NCBI RefSeq assembly: GCF_002631205.1
Contig: NZ_PDLO01000011.1
Coordinates: 1 to 64,000, forward strand
Length of the DNA stretch: 64,000 nucleotides
From: Neolewinella marina
GTDB taxonomy: Bacteria > Bacteroidota > Bacteroidia > Chitinophagales > Saprospiraceae
Reading direction: 5' to 3'
The position numbers and the translations under genes were made by a program. The notes below the pieces were generated by a model. The model was not told the DNA's origin and made no database searches. It was given only the letters and a program-made list of their open reading frames with translations. Below, in pieces: positions 16,780 to 25,379 of this stretch. Each line of letters starts with the position of its first letter. The stretch's first letter is position 1.

Positions 16780-17937
16780 TTACTCTACGTACAGGCCACC
16801 CTTCAGTACGCCCCGGCTGATCACGATCTTCTGCACCTCGCTGGTGCCCTCGTAGATCTGGGTGATCTTGGCGTCGCGCATCAGCCGCTCCACGTGGTAT
16901 TCCTTCACGTAGCCGTAGCCGCCGTGCACCTGTACGGCTTCCACCGTGTGCTTCATGGCCGCGGCACTGGCGAACAACTTCGCCATGGCACCGGCCTGGT
17001 CGTAATTACCGCCGGATTGCTTCAGCCAGGCGGCGCGGTAGACGAGCATGCGGGCCGCCTCGATGTCGGTGGCCATGTCGGCCAGCTTGAAGGCGATGGC
17101 CTGGTGGTGGGCAATGGGCTTGCCGAAGGCCTCCCGCTCCTGGGAGTAGGCCACGGCCAGTTCGTAGGCCCCGCCGGTGATGCCGAGGGCCTGGGCCGCG
17201 ATGCCGATGCGCCCGCCGGAAAGGATCTTCATGGCGAACTTGAAGCCAAAGCCGTCCGCCCCGATGCGGTTCTCCTTCGGCACCTTCACGTTGTTGTACA
17301 TGATGGTGTGGGTGTCGCTGGAGCGGATGCCGAGCTTGTCCTCCTTGGCGCCGATCTCCACCCCTTCCCATTCGGTATCCACGATGAAGGCGTTGATGCC
17401 GTGGTGGCCGGCCTCGGGGTTGGACTGGGCAATGACCAGGTGAATGCGGCTGGTGCCACCGCTGGTGATCCAGTTCTTTGTGCCGTTGAGCAGGTAGTGG
17501 TCGCCCTGGTCCACGGCCGTGGTACGCTGGTGGGTGGCGTCGGAACCGGCCTCGGGTTCGCTCAGGCAGAAGCTGCCGATCCATTCGCCGGTGGCCAGCT
17601 TCGTCAGGTATTGTTGTTTCTGTTCCTCGGTGCCGTAGGCCTCCAGGCCGGAGCACACCAGGCTGTTGTTCACCGACATGATGACCGAGCAGCTGTTGTC
17701 CACCTTCGAGATCTCCTCCAGGGCCAGCACGTAACTGATGTAGTCCAGCCCGCTGCCGCCGTACTCGGGGCTCACCGTCATGCCCAGGAAACCCATCTCG
17801 GCCATCTGCCGGATCTGCTCGGTGGGGTAGGTCATGTGGGTATCGCGCTCGATGACCCCGGGCTTGCATATCTGCTGGGCAAAATCACGGGCGGCCTCGC
17901 GTACGGCAAGGTGTTCTTCGGTGAGTTGGAAATTCAT
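16780..17937 (-). CDS. Acyl-CoA dehydrogenase (short-chain type)
   Basis: A 385-residue FAD-dependent enzyme that oxidises acyl-CoA to trans-2-enoyl-CoA in beta-oxidation or branched-chain amino-acid breakdown. Its length and sequence are those of the butyryl/short-chain group. Visible marks: FCLSEPEAGSDA (FAD/acyl binding), the WITSGG motif, RIGIAAQALGI, and the C-terminal IYEGTSEVQKIVISR, whose Glu is the catalytic base in this subfamily. No ETF genes are adjacent. It is divergent from the CotH gene; a TATTTTCA box and a GGCACCCGCG element lie upstream. Confidence 0.95.
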   Translation of the reverse strand: MNFQLTEEHLAVREAARDFAQQICKPGVIERDTHMTYPTEQIRQMAEMGFLGMTVSPEYGGSGLDYISYVLALEEISKVDNSCSVIMSVNNSLVCSGLEAYGTEEQKQQYLTKLATGEWIGSFCLSEPEAGSDATHQRTTAVDQGDHYLLNGTKNWITSGGTSRIHLVIAQSNPEAGHHGINAFIVDTEWEGVEIGAKEDKLGIRSSDTHTIMYNNVKVPKENRIGADGFGFKFAMKILSGGRIGIAAQALGITGGAYELAVAYSQEREAFGKPIAHHQAIAFKLADMATDIEAARMLVYRAAWLKQSGGNYDQAGAMAKLFASAAAMKHTVEAVQVHGGYGYVKEYHVERLMRDAKITQIYEGTSEVQKIVISRGVLKGGLYVE

Positions 17938-17988
17938 GATCGGCTTGGTTTAGGGGTGGTGAAAATAGCGAAAATTCGCAAGGTGATT

Positions 17989-18007
17989 GCGGCGGCGCGC
18001 GGGTGCC
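17989..18007 (-). other. GGCACCCGCG dispersed element upstream of acyl-CoA dehydrogenase
   Basis: Minus-strand GGCACCCGCG followed by CGCCGCCGC, 51 bp before the gene start and in the same orientation. On the plus strand GGGCTCCCGCGCCCGCC follows shortly after, giving an imperfect inverted repeat between the divergent genes. Confidence 0.55.
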
Positions 18008-18128
18008 GGGGAACGGTCGGGCTCCCGCGCCCGCCGGGAAATTCCGTAACCTCCAGTTCCGGAAATCGGCATAAACCGGCAACTTAGGGGACGACACCCG
18101 ATCACCCTGCCCATTAATTGACTTTCCC

Positions 18129-19808
18129 ATGAAAGGCATTTTTACCACCCTTCTGCTCTCGGCTACCTTTCTGCTACCCGCCCAGGATACCCTCCACCTG
18201 CCGGCCACCCACGCCGCCTACGACGCGGTCGACAAACTGTTGCTGATCCAGATGGCCGGACCGGACTCCTTCCCCCCGCCCGAAGTGATCGCCACCCCGA
18301 CATTCACCGCCACCTTCCCGGAGGCACCCGCCTTGTTGAGGTTCGACAGCAGCTACCAGGTAGTCACCTCGGCGGCGGAAACCCTTACAGTGGCCTTCAC
18401 CCCCCTGCCCCTTTTCCAGATCCACAGCGCGGAGGAGATTATCCGGGAGGGAAAGGTGCCCGGCAGCATTTCCTATGCCTTCGGGGCGGACAGCCTCACT
18501 TCCCCAATCGGGGTGAGGTACCGGGGCAGTTTTACCCTGCGCTACCCCAAGAAGTCGCTGGACCTGGAGTTCCGTGAGTGGCAGGACCGCGACGAGAGCC
18601 GCGACGTACAGTTCCTCGACCTGCGTGAGGACGACGACTGGGTACTCGATGCCCTCTACAACGAGCCCTCCCGCGTCAACGCCTACGTCGGCCACAAGCT
18701 GTGGCTAGACCTTCATTCCCCCAGCTACGCCACCGAGGAACCGAAAGCCAGGGCGGGGGCCGACGTTGCCTTCGCCGAGCTCTTCCTCAACGGCCGCTAC
18801 CACGGGCTATATATGCTCAGCGAGCAGGTGGACCGCAGCCAGCTCAAGCTGAAAAAGTACGACGACGATGCAGGGGTGCGCGGCGAACTCTACAAATCGG
18901 AGGAGTACACCATCGCTACCAGTTTCCAGGGCGTACCGAACGAAACGCCGGTAGACGACGACTGGGCCGGCTGGGAAGTGAAGCACCCGGACGAAGACGA
19001 GGTCGACTGGGACCGGCTGCGCCAACTGATCCGCTTCGTCGCCAATACCCCCGACGCCGAGTTCCGGGCCGCCGCGGACCAGCACTTTGACCTGGAAAAC
19101 CTCATCGACTACCTACTCTTCGTGAATGGGCTGTCGCTGACCGACAATATGTCCAAGAATACCTACCTGGCCCGCTACGATACCGACTATCCATACTTCT
19201 TCGCCCCCTGGGACCTCGACGCCGGCCTCGGCAACCGCCACGACGGTACCCGCCAGGAATCGGCCACCACCTGGCGCACGAACCAACTGTTCACTCGCCT
19301 GAGCGAACTCGATGCGGCCGACTTCAACCAGCAGCTCTGCAACCGGTACACCGAGCTGCGTACGGGGCTACTGCGGCCCGATTCCTTGGAGGCCCGGGTG
19401 ACCAACGCCATGGACGTCCTGCAAAGCAGCGGCGCCTATCGCCGTGAAGCCCGGCGTTGGCCGGAGCTTCTGGATTTCAGTGAGGACCAGGTATCGTTCA
19501 CCCATTCCTTCATCCAGGAACGCATCGACTTCCTGGACGGCTACGTCTGCAACCTCTCCACACCCACCACGGATCCGCTGCTGGCTGATGCCCAGGCCCT
19601 GAGGGTGTATCCCAACCCATCCCGGGCCTATCTCATGGTTGAAGGTATAGCCGGCCCGGCGCCCTACGGCCTGTATTCGGTCGCGGGTCGGCGGGTACTG
19701 AGCGGTGAACTGTTCGGTCCGGGGCGCATCGCGCTGCCCGAACTGCCCGCGGGGCTGTACTTTCTCCGGGTGGGCCGGCAGCTGGCGAGGGTCGTCATTG
19801 GTGGCTGA
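18129..19808 (+). CDS. CotH-kinase-like secreted protein with type IX sorting domain
   Basis: A 559-residue exported protein. A Sec signal peptide (MKGIFTTLLLSATFLLPAQ) is followed by a CotH-like kinase domain (about 110-460) with YRGSFTLRYPKKSLDLEF, DWVLDALYNEPSRVN, FAELFLNGRYHGLYMLSEQVD and FAPWDLDAGLGNRHDG, the last resembling the metal-binding Asp segment of CotH. The C-terminal part (about 490-559; VYPNPSRAYLMVEG, GLYFLRVGRQLARVVIGG) is a type A sorting domain that directs secretion by the Bacteroidota type IX system. CotH phosphorylates secreted or coat proteins; the target here is unknown. Confidence 0.9.
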   Translation: MKGIFTTLLLSATFLLPAQDTLHLPATHAAYDAVDKLLLIQMAGPDSFPPPEVIATPTFTATFPEAPALLRFDSSYQVVTSAAETLTVAFTPLPLFQIHSAEEIIREGKVPGSISYAFGADSLTSPIGVRYRGSFTLRYPKKSLDLEFREWQDRDESRDVQFLDLREDDDWVLDALYNEPSRVNAYVGHKLWLDLHSPSYATEEPKARAGADVAFAELFLNGRYHGLYMLSEQVDRSQLKLKKYDDDAGVRGELYKSEEYTIATSFQGVPNETPVDDDWAGWEVKHPDEDEVDWDRLRQLIRFVANTPDAEFRAAADQHFDLENLIDYLLFVNGLSLTDNMSKNTYLARYDTDYPYFFAPWDLDAGLGNRHDGTRQESATTWRTNQLFTRLSELDAADFNQQLCNRYTELRTGLLRPDSLEARVTNAMDVLQSSGAYRREARRWPELLDFSEDQVSFTHSFIQERIDFLDGYVCNLSTPTTDPLLADAQALRVYPNPSRAYLMVEGIAGPAPYGLYSVAGRRVLSGELFGPGRIALPELPAGLYFLRVGRQLARVVIGG

Positions 19809-19823
19809 ACGCCGGTGTGGCGC

Positions 19824-20537
19824 TTACTCCGGTTCTCCCGCAAATTCTGACATGGGCATTCTCCGAACCAACCGGGCACCCGCGACCCCGCCCGCCCCGA
19901 GGTCGCGGCGGTACTCGACCAGCCCCAGCCCCTCGGCGTAAATCTCGTAGCCGGTGAAGGTGGGACTGATGTCGCCCAGCTCCGGATCGCGCTGACTTAC
20001 CTCCCCGCGCAGGTCGAAGACCACGGCCCGCCGCTCCTCACCGAGCACCGTCAGGGTCGTATCGCGGCGGTAGTAGCGGTTGAGGGAGACGAAGTTCTGG
20101 CCGTCGCTGTTCTCCGGCACCCGGAAGCGCACCCGGTAGCCGCTGGCCAGCCCGTCGTTCGGATAGAAGGGGAATACCCGGTCGTAGAGCACCTCGGTTT
20201 CCACTTGTTGCCGTTGGCCGCTCGGGCCGGGGGGGTAGAGCGTCAGTTGCTCCAGGTGTATGCCCTCGTTTCTGACGCGCTCCGTGGAGACCTGCACCGG
20301 GGTAATCCCGTTGGCGTAGCGGGTGGCGCTGAGGTAAAGGGCCGTGTCGCGGTCCAGACCCAGGTAATACCAGTATTCGAAGGGTTCCTGGTTCACGTCG
20401 CCGGTATTCTGGTAGGCGTACACCAGTCCGTCGGTGAGCTCCCGCACGGGATAGTAGTAGTCGCGGATGTCCTCCTCGTCGGCGCAGCCGAAAAACAGGG
20501 GCAGCAGGAGGAGGTAAAGCCACCGCCGCTGCCTCAT
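19824..20537 (-). CDS. Hypothetical lipoprotein
   Basis: A 237-residue protein with a lipoprotein signal (MRQRRWLYLLLLPLFFGC, lipobox FFGC). The mature part is rich in Tyr and beta-forming stretches (PVRELTDGLVYAYQNTGD, PFEYWYYLGLDRDTALYL). No named family is recognised. Bacteroidota genomes carry many such outer-membrane lipoproteins. The ATG overlaps the stop of the upstream methyltransferase gene in an ATGA arrangement, so the two are coupled, although a functional link is not obvious. Confidence 0.85.
   Translation of the reverse strand: MRQRRWLYLLLLPLFFGCADEEDIRDYYYPVRELTDGLVYAYQNTGDVNQEPFEYWYYLGLDRDTALYLSATRYANGITPVQVSTERVRNEGIHLEQLTLYPPGPSGQRQQVETEVLYDRVFPFYPNDGLASGYRVRFRVPENSDGQNFVSLNRYYRRDTTLTVLGEERRAVVFDLRGEVSQRDPELGDISPTFTGYEIYAEGLGLVEYRRDLGAGGVAGARLVRRMPMSEFAGEPE
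19875..19895 (+). other. GGCACCCGCG element inside the lipoprotein gene (antisense)
   Basis: GGCACCCGCG-AC-CCCGCCCGC, one substitution from the copy at 5113-5133. It lies in the 3' part of the lipoprotein gene on the opposite strand. Confidence 0.5.
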
Positions 20538-21085
20538 TTCGTGCAGTAGAGTACCCAGGCCGGCGGGAGGTTCAGGTAGACGCGGCGCGCGTCGACCTTT
20601 CCGAAGGCGCGCTCGTAGTAGGATTTCGTTTTCAGGCTGTAGTGCACCTGGTTGTAGCAGCCTCCTTCCCGCAGGTTGTCGCGGGCGGCGGTGACGATGC
20701 GGCGGCCGAGGTCTTCGGGCAGGGCGGCGAAGGGGATGGCCGAGACAATGTGGTCGGCCCGGTCAGCGCCGATGCGGTCCAGCCAGTGGCGGATATTTTC
20801 GGCACTGTCCTGGGCCACCACCAGGCGGGGGTCGCCGATGGCGCGCATGTCGTCGCAGAGGTCTTCGCTCACCTCGAAGGCGATCACCTTCCCTTCGGGG
20901 TGGAGGCGTTCCAGCAGGTGGCGGGTGATGACGCCGTCGCCGGCCCCGAGCTCAACGATGGTGCGGGCGGTGCGGAAGTCGATGCGGTCGATGGCGGCTT
21001 TGCAGAGGGCCGGGCTGCTGCGGGTGATGGTGCCCGTGGTACCGATGTTGCGCAGTCCCTCGAGCAGGAATGATAGTGTGCTCAT
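20534..21085 (-). CDS. SAM-dependent methyltransferase (phospholipid N-methyltransferase/KsgA-like)
   Basis: A 183-residue protein with TIVELGAGDGVITRHLLERL (motif I), KVIAFEVSEDLCDDMR (beta-2) and DHIVSAIPFAALPEDLGRRIV. The SAIPF segment corresponds to the N-x-P-F-like motif IV. This layout is shared by phosphatidylethanolamine N-methyltransferase (PmtA) type enzymes and rRNA dimethyladenosine methyltransferases. The small size and the YNQVHYSLKTKSYYERAF tail favour the lipid type. The ATG at 21085 (MSTLSFLLEGLRNIG) fits better than the longer frame, which has no family-like sequence. It overlaps the lipoprotein gene by 4 bp. Confidence 0.85.
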   Translation of the reverse strand: MSTLSFLLEGLRNIGTTGTITRSSPALCKAAIDRIDFRTARTIVELGAGDGVITRHLLERLHPEGKVIAFEVSEDLCDDMRAIGDPRLVVAQDSAENIRHWLDRIGADRADHIVSAIPFAALPEDLGRRIVTAARDNLREGGCYNQVHYSLKTKSYYERAFGKVDARRVYLNLPPAWVLYCTK

Positions 21086-21131
21086 GCTGTTACGTTCCAA
21101 CCACGAAGCGTGGCGGGCGGGAAAAGGTTCG

Positions 21132-22493
21132 CTATACGTCGCTGCGCTGGGGGTCGAAGGCCTCCAGGTAGTCGCCGATGCGTCGCAGGAAAGAGCCACC
21201 GAGGAAGCCGTCGACCACCCGGTGGTCGTAGCTGAGGCTCATGTACATCATCTGGCGCACGGCGATCAGGTCACCGTATTCGGTCTCCACCACGGCGGGT
21301 TTCTTGCGGATGGCGCCCACGGCCAGGATGGCCACCTGGGGCTGGTTGATGATGGGGGTGCCCATGACGTTGCCGAAGGTGCCCACGTTGGTCACCGTGA
21401 AGGTGCCGTCCTTGATCTCCTCGGGCTTCAGCTTGTTCTGGCGGGCGCGGCTGGCCAGGTCGTTCACCCGCTTGGTGAGGCCCATCAGGTTCAGCTGATC
21501 GGCGTTGCGGATCACGGGTACGATCAGGTTGCCGCTGGGCAGGGCGGCGGCCATGCCGATGTTGATGTTGGCCTTCTTGATGATTTTGGTGCCGTCGACG
21601 CTGACATTGACCAGGGGGAAGTCCTTGATGGCCTTGGCCACGGCCTCGATGAAGATCGGGGTGTAGGTGATCTTCTCGCCGTGCTGCTGCTGGAAGTTCT
21701 TCTTGACGCGTTCCCGCCAGTTAACGATGTCGGTGACGTCGACCTCGATGAAGCTGGTTACGTGGGGGCTGGTGCGCTTGCTGTCGACCATGTGGTCGGC
21801 GATGAGCTTGCGCATGCGGTCCATCTCGATGATCTCATCGGAAGAACCGGAGGCAAGGCTGCCAGCTGGTGCGACAGGGGGGCGGGGGGGAAGGGTTGTC
21901 GCGGAGGTTCCAGCCGTTGGTGCAGCCTTGCCAGGACCGGTTATGAAGCGGTTATCGCGCCGCTTCAGGTAGGCCTGAATGTCTTGTTTGTTTACCCGGC
22001 CGCCATTACCCGTGCCGGGGATCTGGTCGAGCTCGGCCTGGCCGATGCCCTCCTTCTCCGCAATAGTACGAACTAGCGGGGAATAAAAACGACCATTTTC
22101 CTGCTTTTCTGTGGCTTCTGCCGGCTCCTGGGCGGGCGCGGCCGCGGGTGCCGGGCTGGGGGTGGCCGCCGGGGCCGCCGCGGTGGGTTCCGGTTCCGGA
22201 GCCGCATCCTCGGGCGGGGCAACGCTGGGGGAGGCCTCTACTTCGGCGCCGGCCTCCGTCTCGATCAGGGCAATTACTTCTCCCACGGCCACCGTGGTGT
22301 CGGGCTCGAAGCGGATCTCCTTGATGGTGCCGGCGACGGGGGCGGGCACCTCACTGTCGACCTTGTCGGTGGCAATCTCCAGCACGGTTTCGTCTACTTC
22401 GACGGTGTCGCCCACCTGCTTCACCCAGTTCAGGATGGTTGCTTCGATGATGCTTTCGCCCATCTTGGGCATTATGAGCTCTACTTGGGCCAT
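21132..22493 (-). CDS. 2-oxoacid dehydrogenase complex, dihydrolipoamide acyltransferase (E2)
   Basis: A 453-residue E2 core component that transfers acyl groups from the lipoyl arm to CoA. The N-terminal lipoyl domain carries the lipoylated Lys in EIATDKVDSEVPAP. An Ala/Pro-rich linker (about 80-125) follows, then a peripheral-subunit binding domain (FYSPLVRTIAEKEGI, GRVNKQDIQAYL), a second Pro/Ala linker, and the catalytic acyltransferase domain with YDHRVVDGFLGG (HxxxDG, His and Asp catalytic). It is most like branched-chain or generic 2-oxo acid E2 enzymes. No E1 or E3 gene is adjacent. A canonical TAAATTTG box lies at 22547-22554. Confidence 0.94.
   Translation of the reverse strand: MAQVELIMPKMGESIIEATILNWVKQVGDTVEVDETVLEIATDKVDSEVPAPVAGTIKEIRFEPDTTVAVGEVIALIETEAGAEVEASPSVAPPEDAAPEPEPTAAAPAATPSPAPAAAPAQEPAEATEKQENGRFYSPLVRTIAEKEGIGQAELDQIPGTGNGGRVNKQDIQAYLKRRDNRFITGPGKAAPTAGTSATTLPPRPPVAPAGSLASGSSDEIIEMDRMRKLIADHMVDSKRTSPHVTSFIEVDVTDIVNWRERVKKNFQQQHGEKITYTPIFIEAVAKAIKDFPLVNVSVDGTKIIKKANINIGMAAALPSGNLIVPVIRNADQLNLMGLTKRVNDLASRARQNKLKPEEIKDGTFTVTNVGTFGNVMGTPIINQPQVAILAVGAIRKKPAVVETEYGDLIAVRQMMYMSLSYDHRVVDGFLGGSFLRRIGDYLEAFDPQRSDV
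22132..22152 (-). other. GGCACCCGCG element within the E2 linker coding sequence
   Basis: Minus-strand GGCACCCGCG-GC-CGCGCCCGC in the Ala/Pro-rich linker (APAAAPA). It is less similar in its tail than the other copies and may be a by-product of Ala/Pro codon use. Confidence 0.3.
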
Positions 22494-22546
22494 GGTTGTA
22501 CTTTGGTTTTTGCCGGCTGGTCAGGCCGCGATCGACTAGGGGACAG

Positions 22547-22554
22547 CAAATTTA
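22547..22554 (-). promoter_or_regulatory. Bacteroidota -7 element (TAAATTTG) for the E2 gene
   Basis: Minus-strand TAAATTTG matches TAnnTTTG exactly and lies 53 bp before the E2 ATG, giving a leader of roughly 45 bases. No convincing -33 motif is visible. Confidence 0.45.
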
Positions 22555-22648
22555 GTGGGTAGCGCCGACATTATCCGTTGCGCCCGCTTCAGCCGGCAAG
22601 CTGCCCCCGAGCCGGGAACCGAAGATGGCCTGACGGCGGAAGCCGTCG

Positions 22649-24142
22649 CTACTTTTTACGGATCGGTCGACGCTTGGGCTTGGCCTTCACCTCCTCCTGG
22701 GGCTTCGTTTCCGTCTCCGCTTTTGGCTTGGCCTTTGCTTTTGGCTTCGGCTTAGTGGCGGCCTTGGGGCTCCGTTTGGCCTTCGCGGGAGCCTTGGGTG
22801 TTGCTTCGGCTTCGGGTTGGGGGTCGACTTTGGGGGTTGCTTTCGCCCTGGGCTTGCGCTTGGGTTTCGGCTTGGCTTTGGGCTGGGGGGCGGGATCCGG
22901 CACGTCGGTCAGCTCCAGCCGCAGCAGGTTGAGGGCGTGGTGGCAGGTGTAGGTGATGTTCCGGGCGCGGTCCTTGCCATTGCGGAGCAGCTTGGTGCGG
23001 GTGCCGTTGGGGGTGGCCAGGGCGATCCAGATGGTGCCAACGGGCTTTTCCTGGGTGCCGCCGCCCGGACCGGCGATGCCGGAGGTGGCCAGGGCGTAGG
23101 TGGCTCCCAAGCGTTCGCGGGCCCCTTCGGCCATGGCGGTGACGGTTTCCTCACTCACTGCACCGTACTTGTCCAGGGTTTCTTCGGGTACGCCCAGGGC
23201 GCCCATTTTCACGTCGTTCGAGTAGGCGATGATGCCCCCCAGGAAGTGCTTGCTGGAGCCGGGGTGGATGGTGATCATGTGGCCCAGCGCCCCGCCCGTA
23301 CAGCTTTCGGCGGTGGCCACGGTTTGCTCACGCTCCTCGAGGCGCCGACCGACCATGGAGGCGAGGTTGTCGTTGCCGTAGCCGTAGACGAGGTTGCCGA
23401 GGGCGCCTTCGATGTGGTTGCGGTATTCGTCGAGTTGGGCCTGCAGCAGGGCCTCGACCTGGCCGCGGGCGCTCAGGCGCAGGCGCACGGTGCCGGTGTC
23501 GGGGAGGTAGGCCAGCGACATATTCTCGGGCAGGTTATCCTCGATCCGCTCGAGCCGCTCGGCGATGGTGCTCTCGCCGGCGCCGGCGGTGAGCAGGGTG
23601 ACGGAGCGCAGCAGCTCGGCGTCGAGGTTACGCTTCTGGATCCGGCGGATGACCTCGTGTTCCATCAGGTAGACCATCTCGTGGGGGACGCCGGGCATGG
23701 AGACCACGATCTGGTCTTCCTTTTCCAGCCAGAGGCCGGGGGCGGTTCCGTGCTCGTTGGGCAGCACCTTGGCGCCGGTGGGCAGGCGGCACTGTTGGCG
23801 GTGGTGCTCGGTGCATTCCCGACCGAGGCGGGCGTATATCTTCTGCAGCCGCTTCCAGGTGGGGTTGTGGAGGCGGAGCTCGGCGCCGAAGTAGTCGGCC
23901 AGCACCTGCTTGGTGATGTCGTCCTTGGTAGGACCGAGGCCGCCGGTCATCAGGACCAGGTCGGACTGCTGCAGGGCCCGCTCCAGTCCGCCCATAATGG
24001 CCATCCGGTTGTCGCCCACGCTCAGGTGCTCTACCACGGTGATACCTTCCGCGCTGAGGGCGGCGGCCATGAAGGTGGCGTTGGTATCGATGACCTGGCC
24101 GATGAGGATTTCGTCGCCGACGGTGAGAATGGTTGCTTGCAT
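22649..24142 (-). CDS. cinA: CinA family protein with a long basic C-terminal tail
   Basis: A 497-residue protein. The N-terminal molybdopterin-binding-like (COG1058) domain starts MQATILTVGDEILIGQVIDTNA and contains MTGGLGPTKDD. The C-terminal nicotinamide-nucleotide amidohydrolase (PncC) domain has TAESCTGGALGHMIT and GIAGPGGGTQEKPVG. Such proteins deamidate NMN or hydrolyse ADP-ribose. The last about 83 residues (from PDPAPQPKAK) are a Lys/Pro/Ala repeat tail similar in composition to histone H1 tails, which CinA normally lacks. The ATG at 24142 fits the family start. It is divergent from era. Confidence 0.92.
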   Translation of the reverse strand: MQATILTVGDEILIGQVIDTNATFMAAALSAEGITVVEHLSVGDNRMAIMGGLERALQQSDLVLMTGGLGPTKDDITKQVLADYFGAELRLHNPTWKRLQKIYARLGRECTEHHRQQCRLPTGAKVLPNEHGTAPGLWLEKEDQIVVSMPGVPHEMVYLMEHEVIRRIQKRNLDAELLRSVTLLTAGAGESTIAERLERIEDNLPENMSLAYLPDTGTVRLRLSARGQVEALLQAQLDEYRNHIEGALGNLVYGYGNDNLASMVGRRLEEREQTVATAESCTGGALGHMITIHPGSSKHFLGGIIAYSNDVKMGALGVPEETLDKYGAVSEETVTAMAEGARERLGATYALATSGIAGPGGGTQEKPVGTIWIALATPNGTRTKLLRNGKDRARNITYTCHHALNLLRLELTDVPDPAPQPKAKPKPKRKPRAKATPKVDPQPEAEATPKAPAKAKRSPKAATKPKPKAKAKPKAETETKPQEEVKAKPKRRPIRKK

Positions 24143-24302
24143 AAACAGACAATGGGTGAACACGGGTAGGCCAAAACAGACCGCAACGGACCGGTGGCAT
24201 CCGTAACGGAAAACACAATTGTAATACCATTGAGCATTTAAGGGGCGATAAAAGTTCAATCCGCGGGTCGGAGACTCCCCCCGGGAGCCGTGCAGCAGCC
24301 CT

Positions 24303-24310
24303 TACCTTTG
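24303..24310 (+). promoter_or_regulatory. Bacteroidota -7 element (TACCTTTG) for era
   Basis: TACCTTTG matches TAnnTTTG exactly and is separated from the era ATG by only four bases, which predicts a leaderless transcript. No -33 motif is seen at the usual spacing. Confidence 0.45.
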
Positions 24311-24314
24311 CCGC

Positions 24315-25211
24315 ATGCACAAGAGTGGATTCGTCAACATCATCGGCCGGCCCAACGCCGGAAAATCAACCCTCATGAACGCCCTCGTGGGGGAGCGCAT
24401 GAGCATCATCACCGCCAAGCCGCAAACGACGCGCCACCGCATCATCGGCATCCTGACGGAAGACGACTACCAGATTGTCTTCAGCGATACCCCGGGCTAC
24501 ATCGAGGAGGCCAGCTACAAGATGCAGGAGAAGATGAACAGCTACGTAAACTCCAGCTTCGAGGACGCCGACGTGATGATTTATCTGGTGGACCCCCAGG
24601 AGACCTACGCCGAGGACGACCTGCTGGTGGGCAAGCTGCGGCGGATGGACGTCCCCCTCTTCCTGGTCTTCAACAAGCTGGACCTGGTGGACGAACGCCG
24701 CGTAGGGGAGCTGGAGCGGGAGTTCAAGCGCTGGATCAAGCCCCAAAGGATATTCGGCATCTCGGCCCAGTCCGGCCTCGGCGTAGATGAACTGCTCGAC
24801 GCCATCAAGGAAGCCCTGCCGGAAGGCCCCGTGTACTACCCGGCCGACCAGCTGACGGACCGCTCGGAGCGCTTCTTCGTCTCCGAAATCCTCCGCGAAC
24901 AGATCCTGGAGCAGTACCACCAGGAAGTGCCCTACAGCGTCGAAATCGAGATCGAGACCTTCGAGGAAACCCACACCAAGGACGGAGAGGAGCTGGCCCG
25001 CATCAGCGCCGTGATTTACGTGAGCCGCAAAACCCAGAAGCCCATCCTCATCGGCAAGGGCGGCAGCAGCATCAAGAAACTCGGCACCAACGCCCGCAAA
25101 CGGATGGAGGAATTCCTGGGGCGGAAGGTTTTCCTGGAGATGCACGTGAAGATCCGTGAGGACTGGCGCGATGATGAAAGCTGGCTGAAGCGGTTTGGGT
25201 ATGATCGGTAG
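24315..25211 (+). CDS. era: GTPase Era
   Basis: A 298-residue GTPase that binds the 3' end of 16S rRNA and assists 30S maturation. G1 is GRPNAGKST; G2 is the TTRHRIIGI region; G3 is DTPG; G4 is NKLD; a SAQSGLG G5 follows. The C-terminal KH domain has the GxxG-type loop in LIGKGGSSIKKLG. The length is typical. It is divergent from cinA with 172 bp between starts. Confidence 0.97.
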   Translation: MHKSGFVNIIGRPNAGKSTLMNALVGERMSIITAKPQTTRHRIIGILTEDDYQIVFSDTPGYIEEASYKMQEKMNSYVNSSFEDADVMIYLVDPQETYAEDDLLVGKLRRMDVPLFLVFNKLDLVDERRVGELEREFKRWIKPQRIFGISAQSGLGVDELLDAIKEALPEGPVYYPADQLTDRSERFFVSEILREQILEQYHQEVPYSVEIEIETFEETHTKDGEELARISAVIYVSRKTQKPILIGKGGSSIKKLGTNARKRMEEFLGRKVFLEMHVKIREDWRDDESWLKRFGYDR

Positions 25212-25227
25212 GAGGTATCGTATGGCA

Positions 25228-25325
25228 GTACAGTAGTAGGGCAGCAGGGCAGTACGGTAGAGCAGTACGGCAGTACAACAGTAGGGCCGTACTGAAGAAC
25301 TGCCGTACTACCGTACCGTACCACC
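25228..25325. repeat. GTAC-rich low-complexity repeat with a hairpin after era
   Basis: Imperfect units of GCAGTAC/GGTAGAGCAGTAC are followed by their inverse (ACTGCCGTACTACCGTAC). AGTACGGCAGT at 25264-25274 is the exact reverse complement of 25299-25309, separated by 24 bases. It may end era transcripts, although no T tract follows. The repeat is unrelated to R1 and R2. Confidence 0.6.
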
Positions 25326-25379
25326 GAACCCAAAGCTGCCATTTCTACGTTGCAAGGTTGACATCATTACCACCCAACC

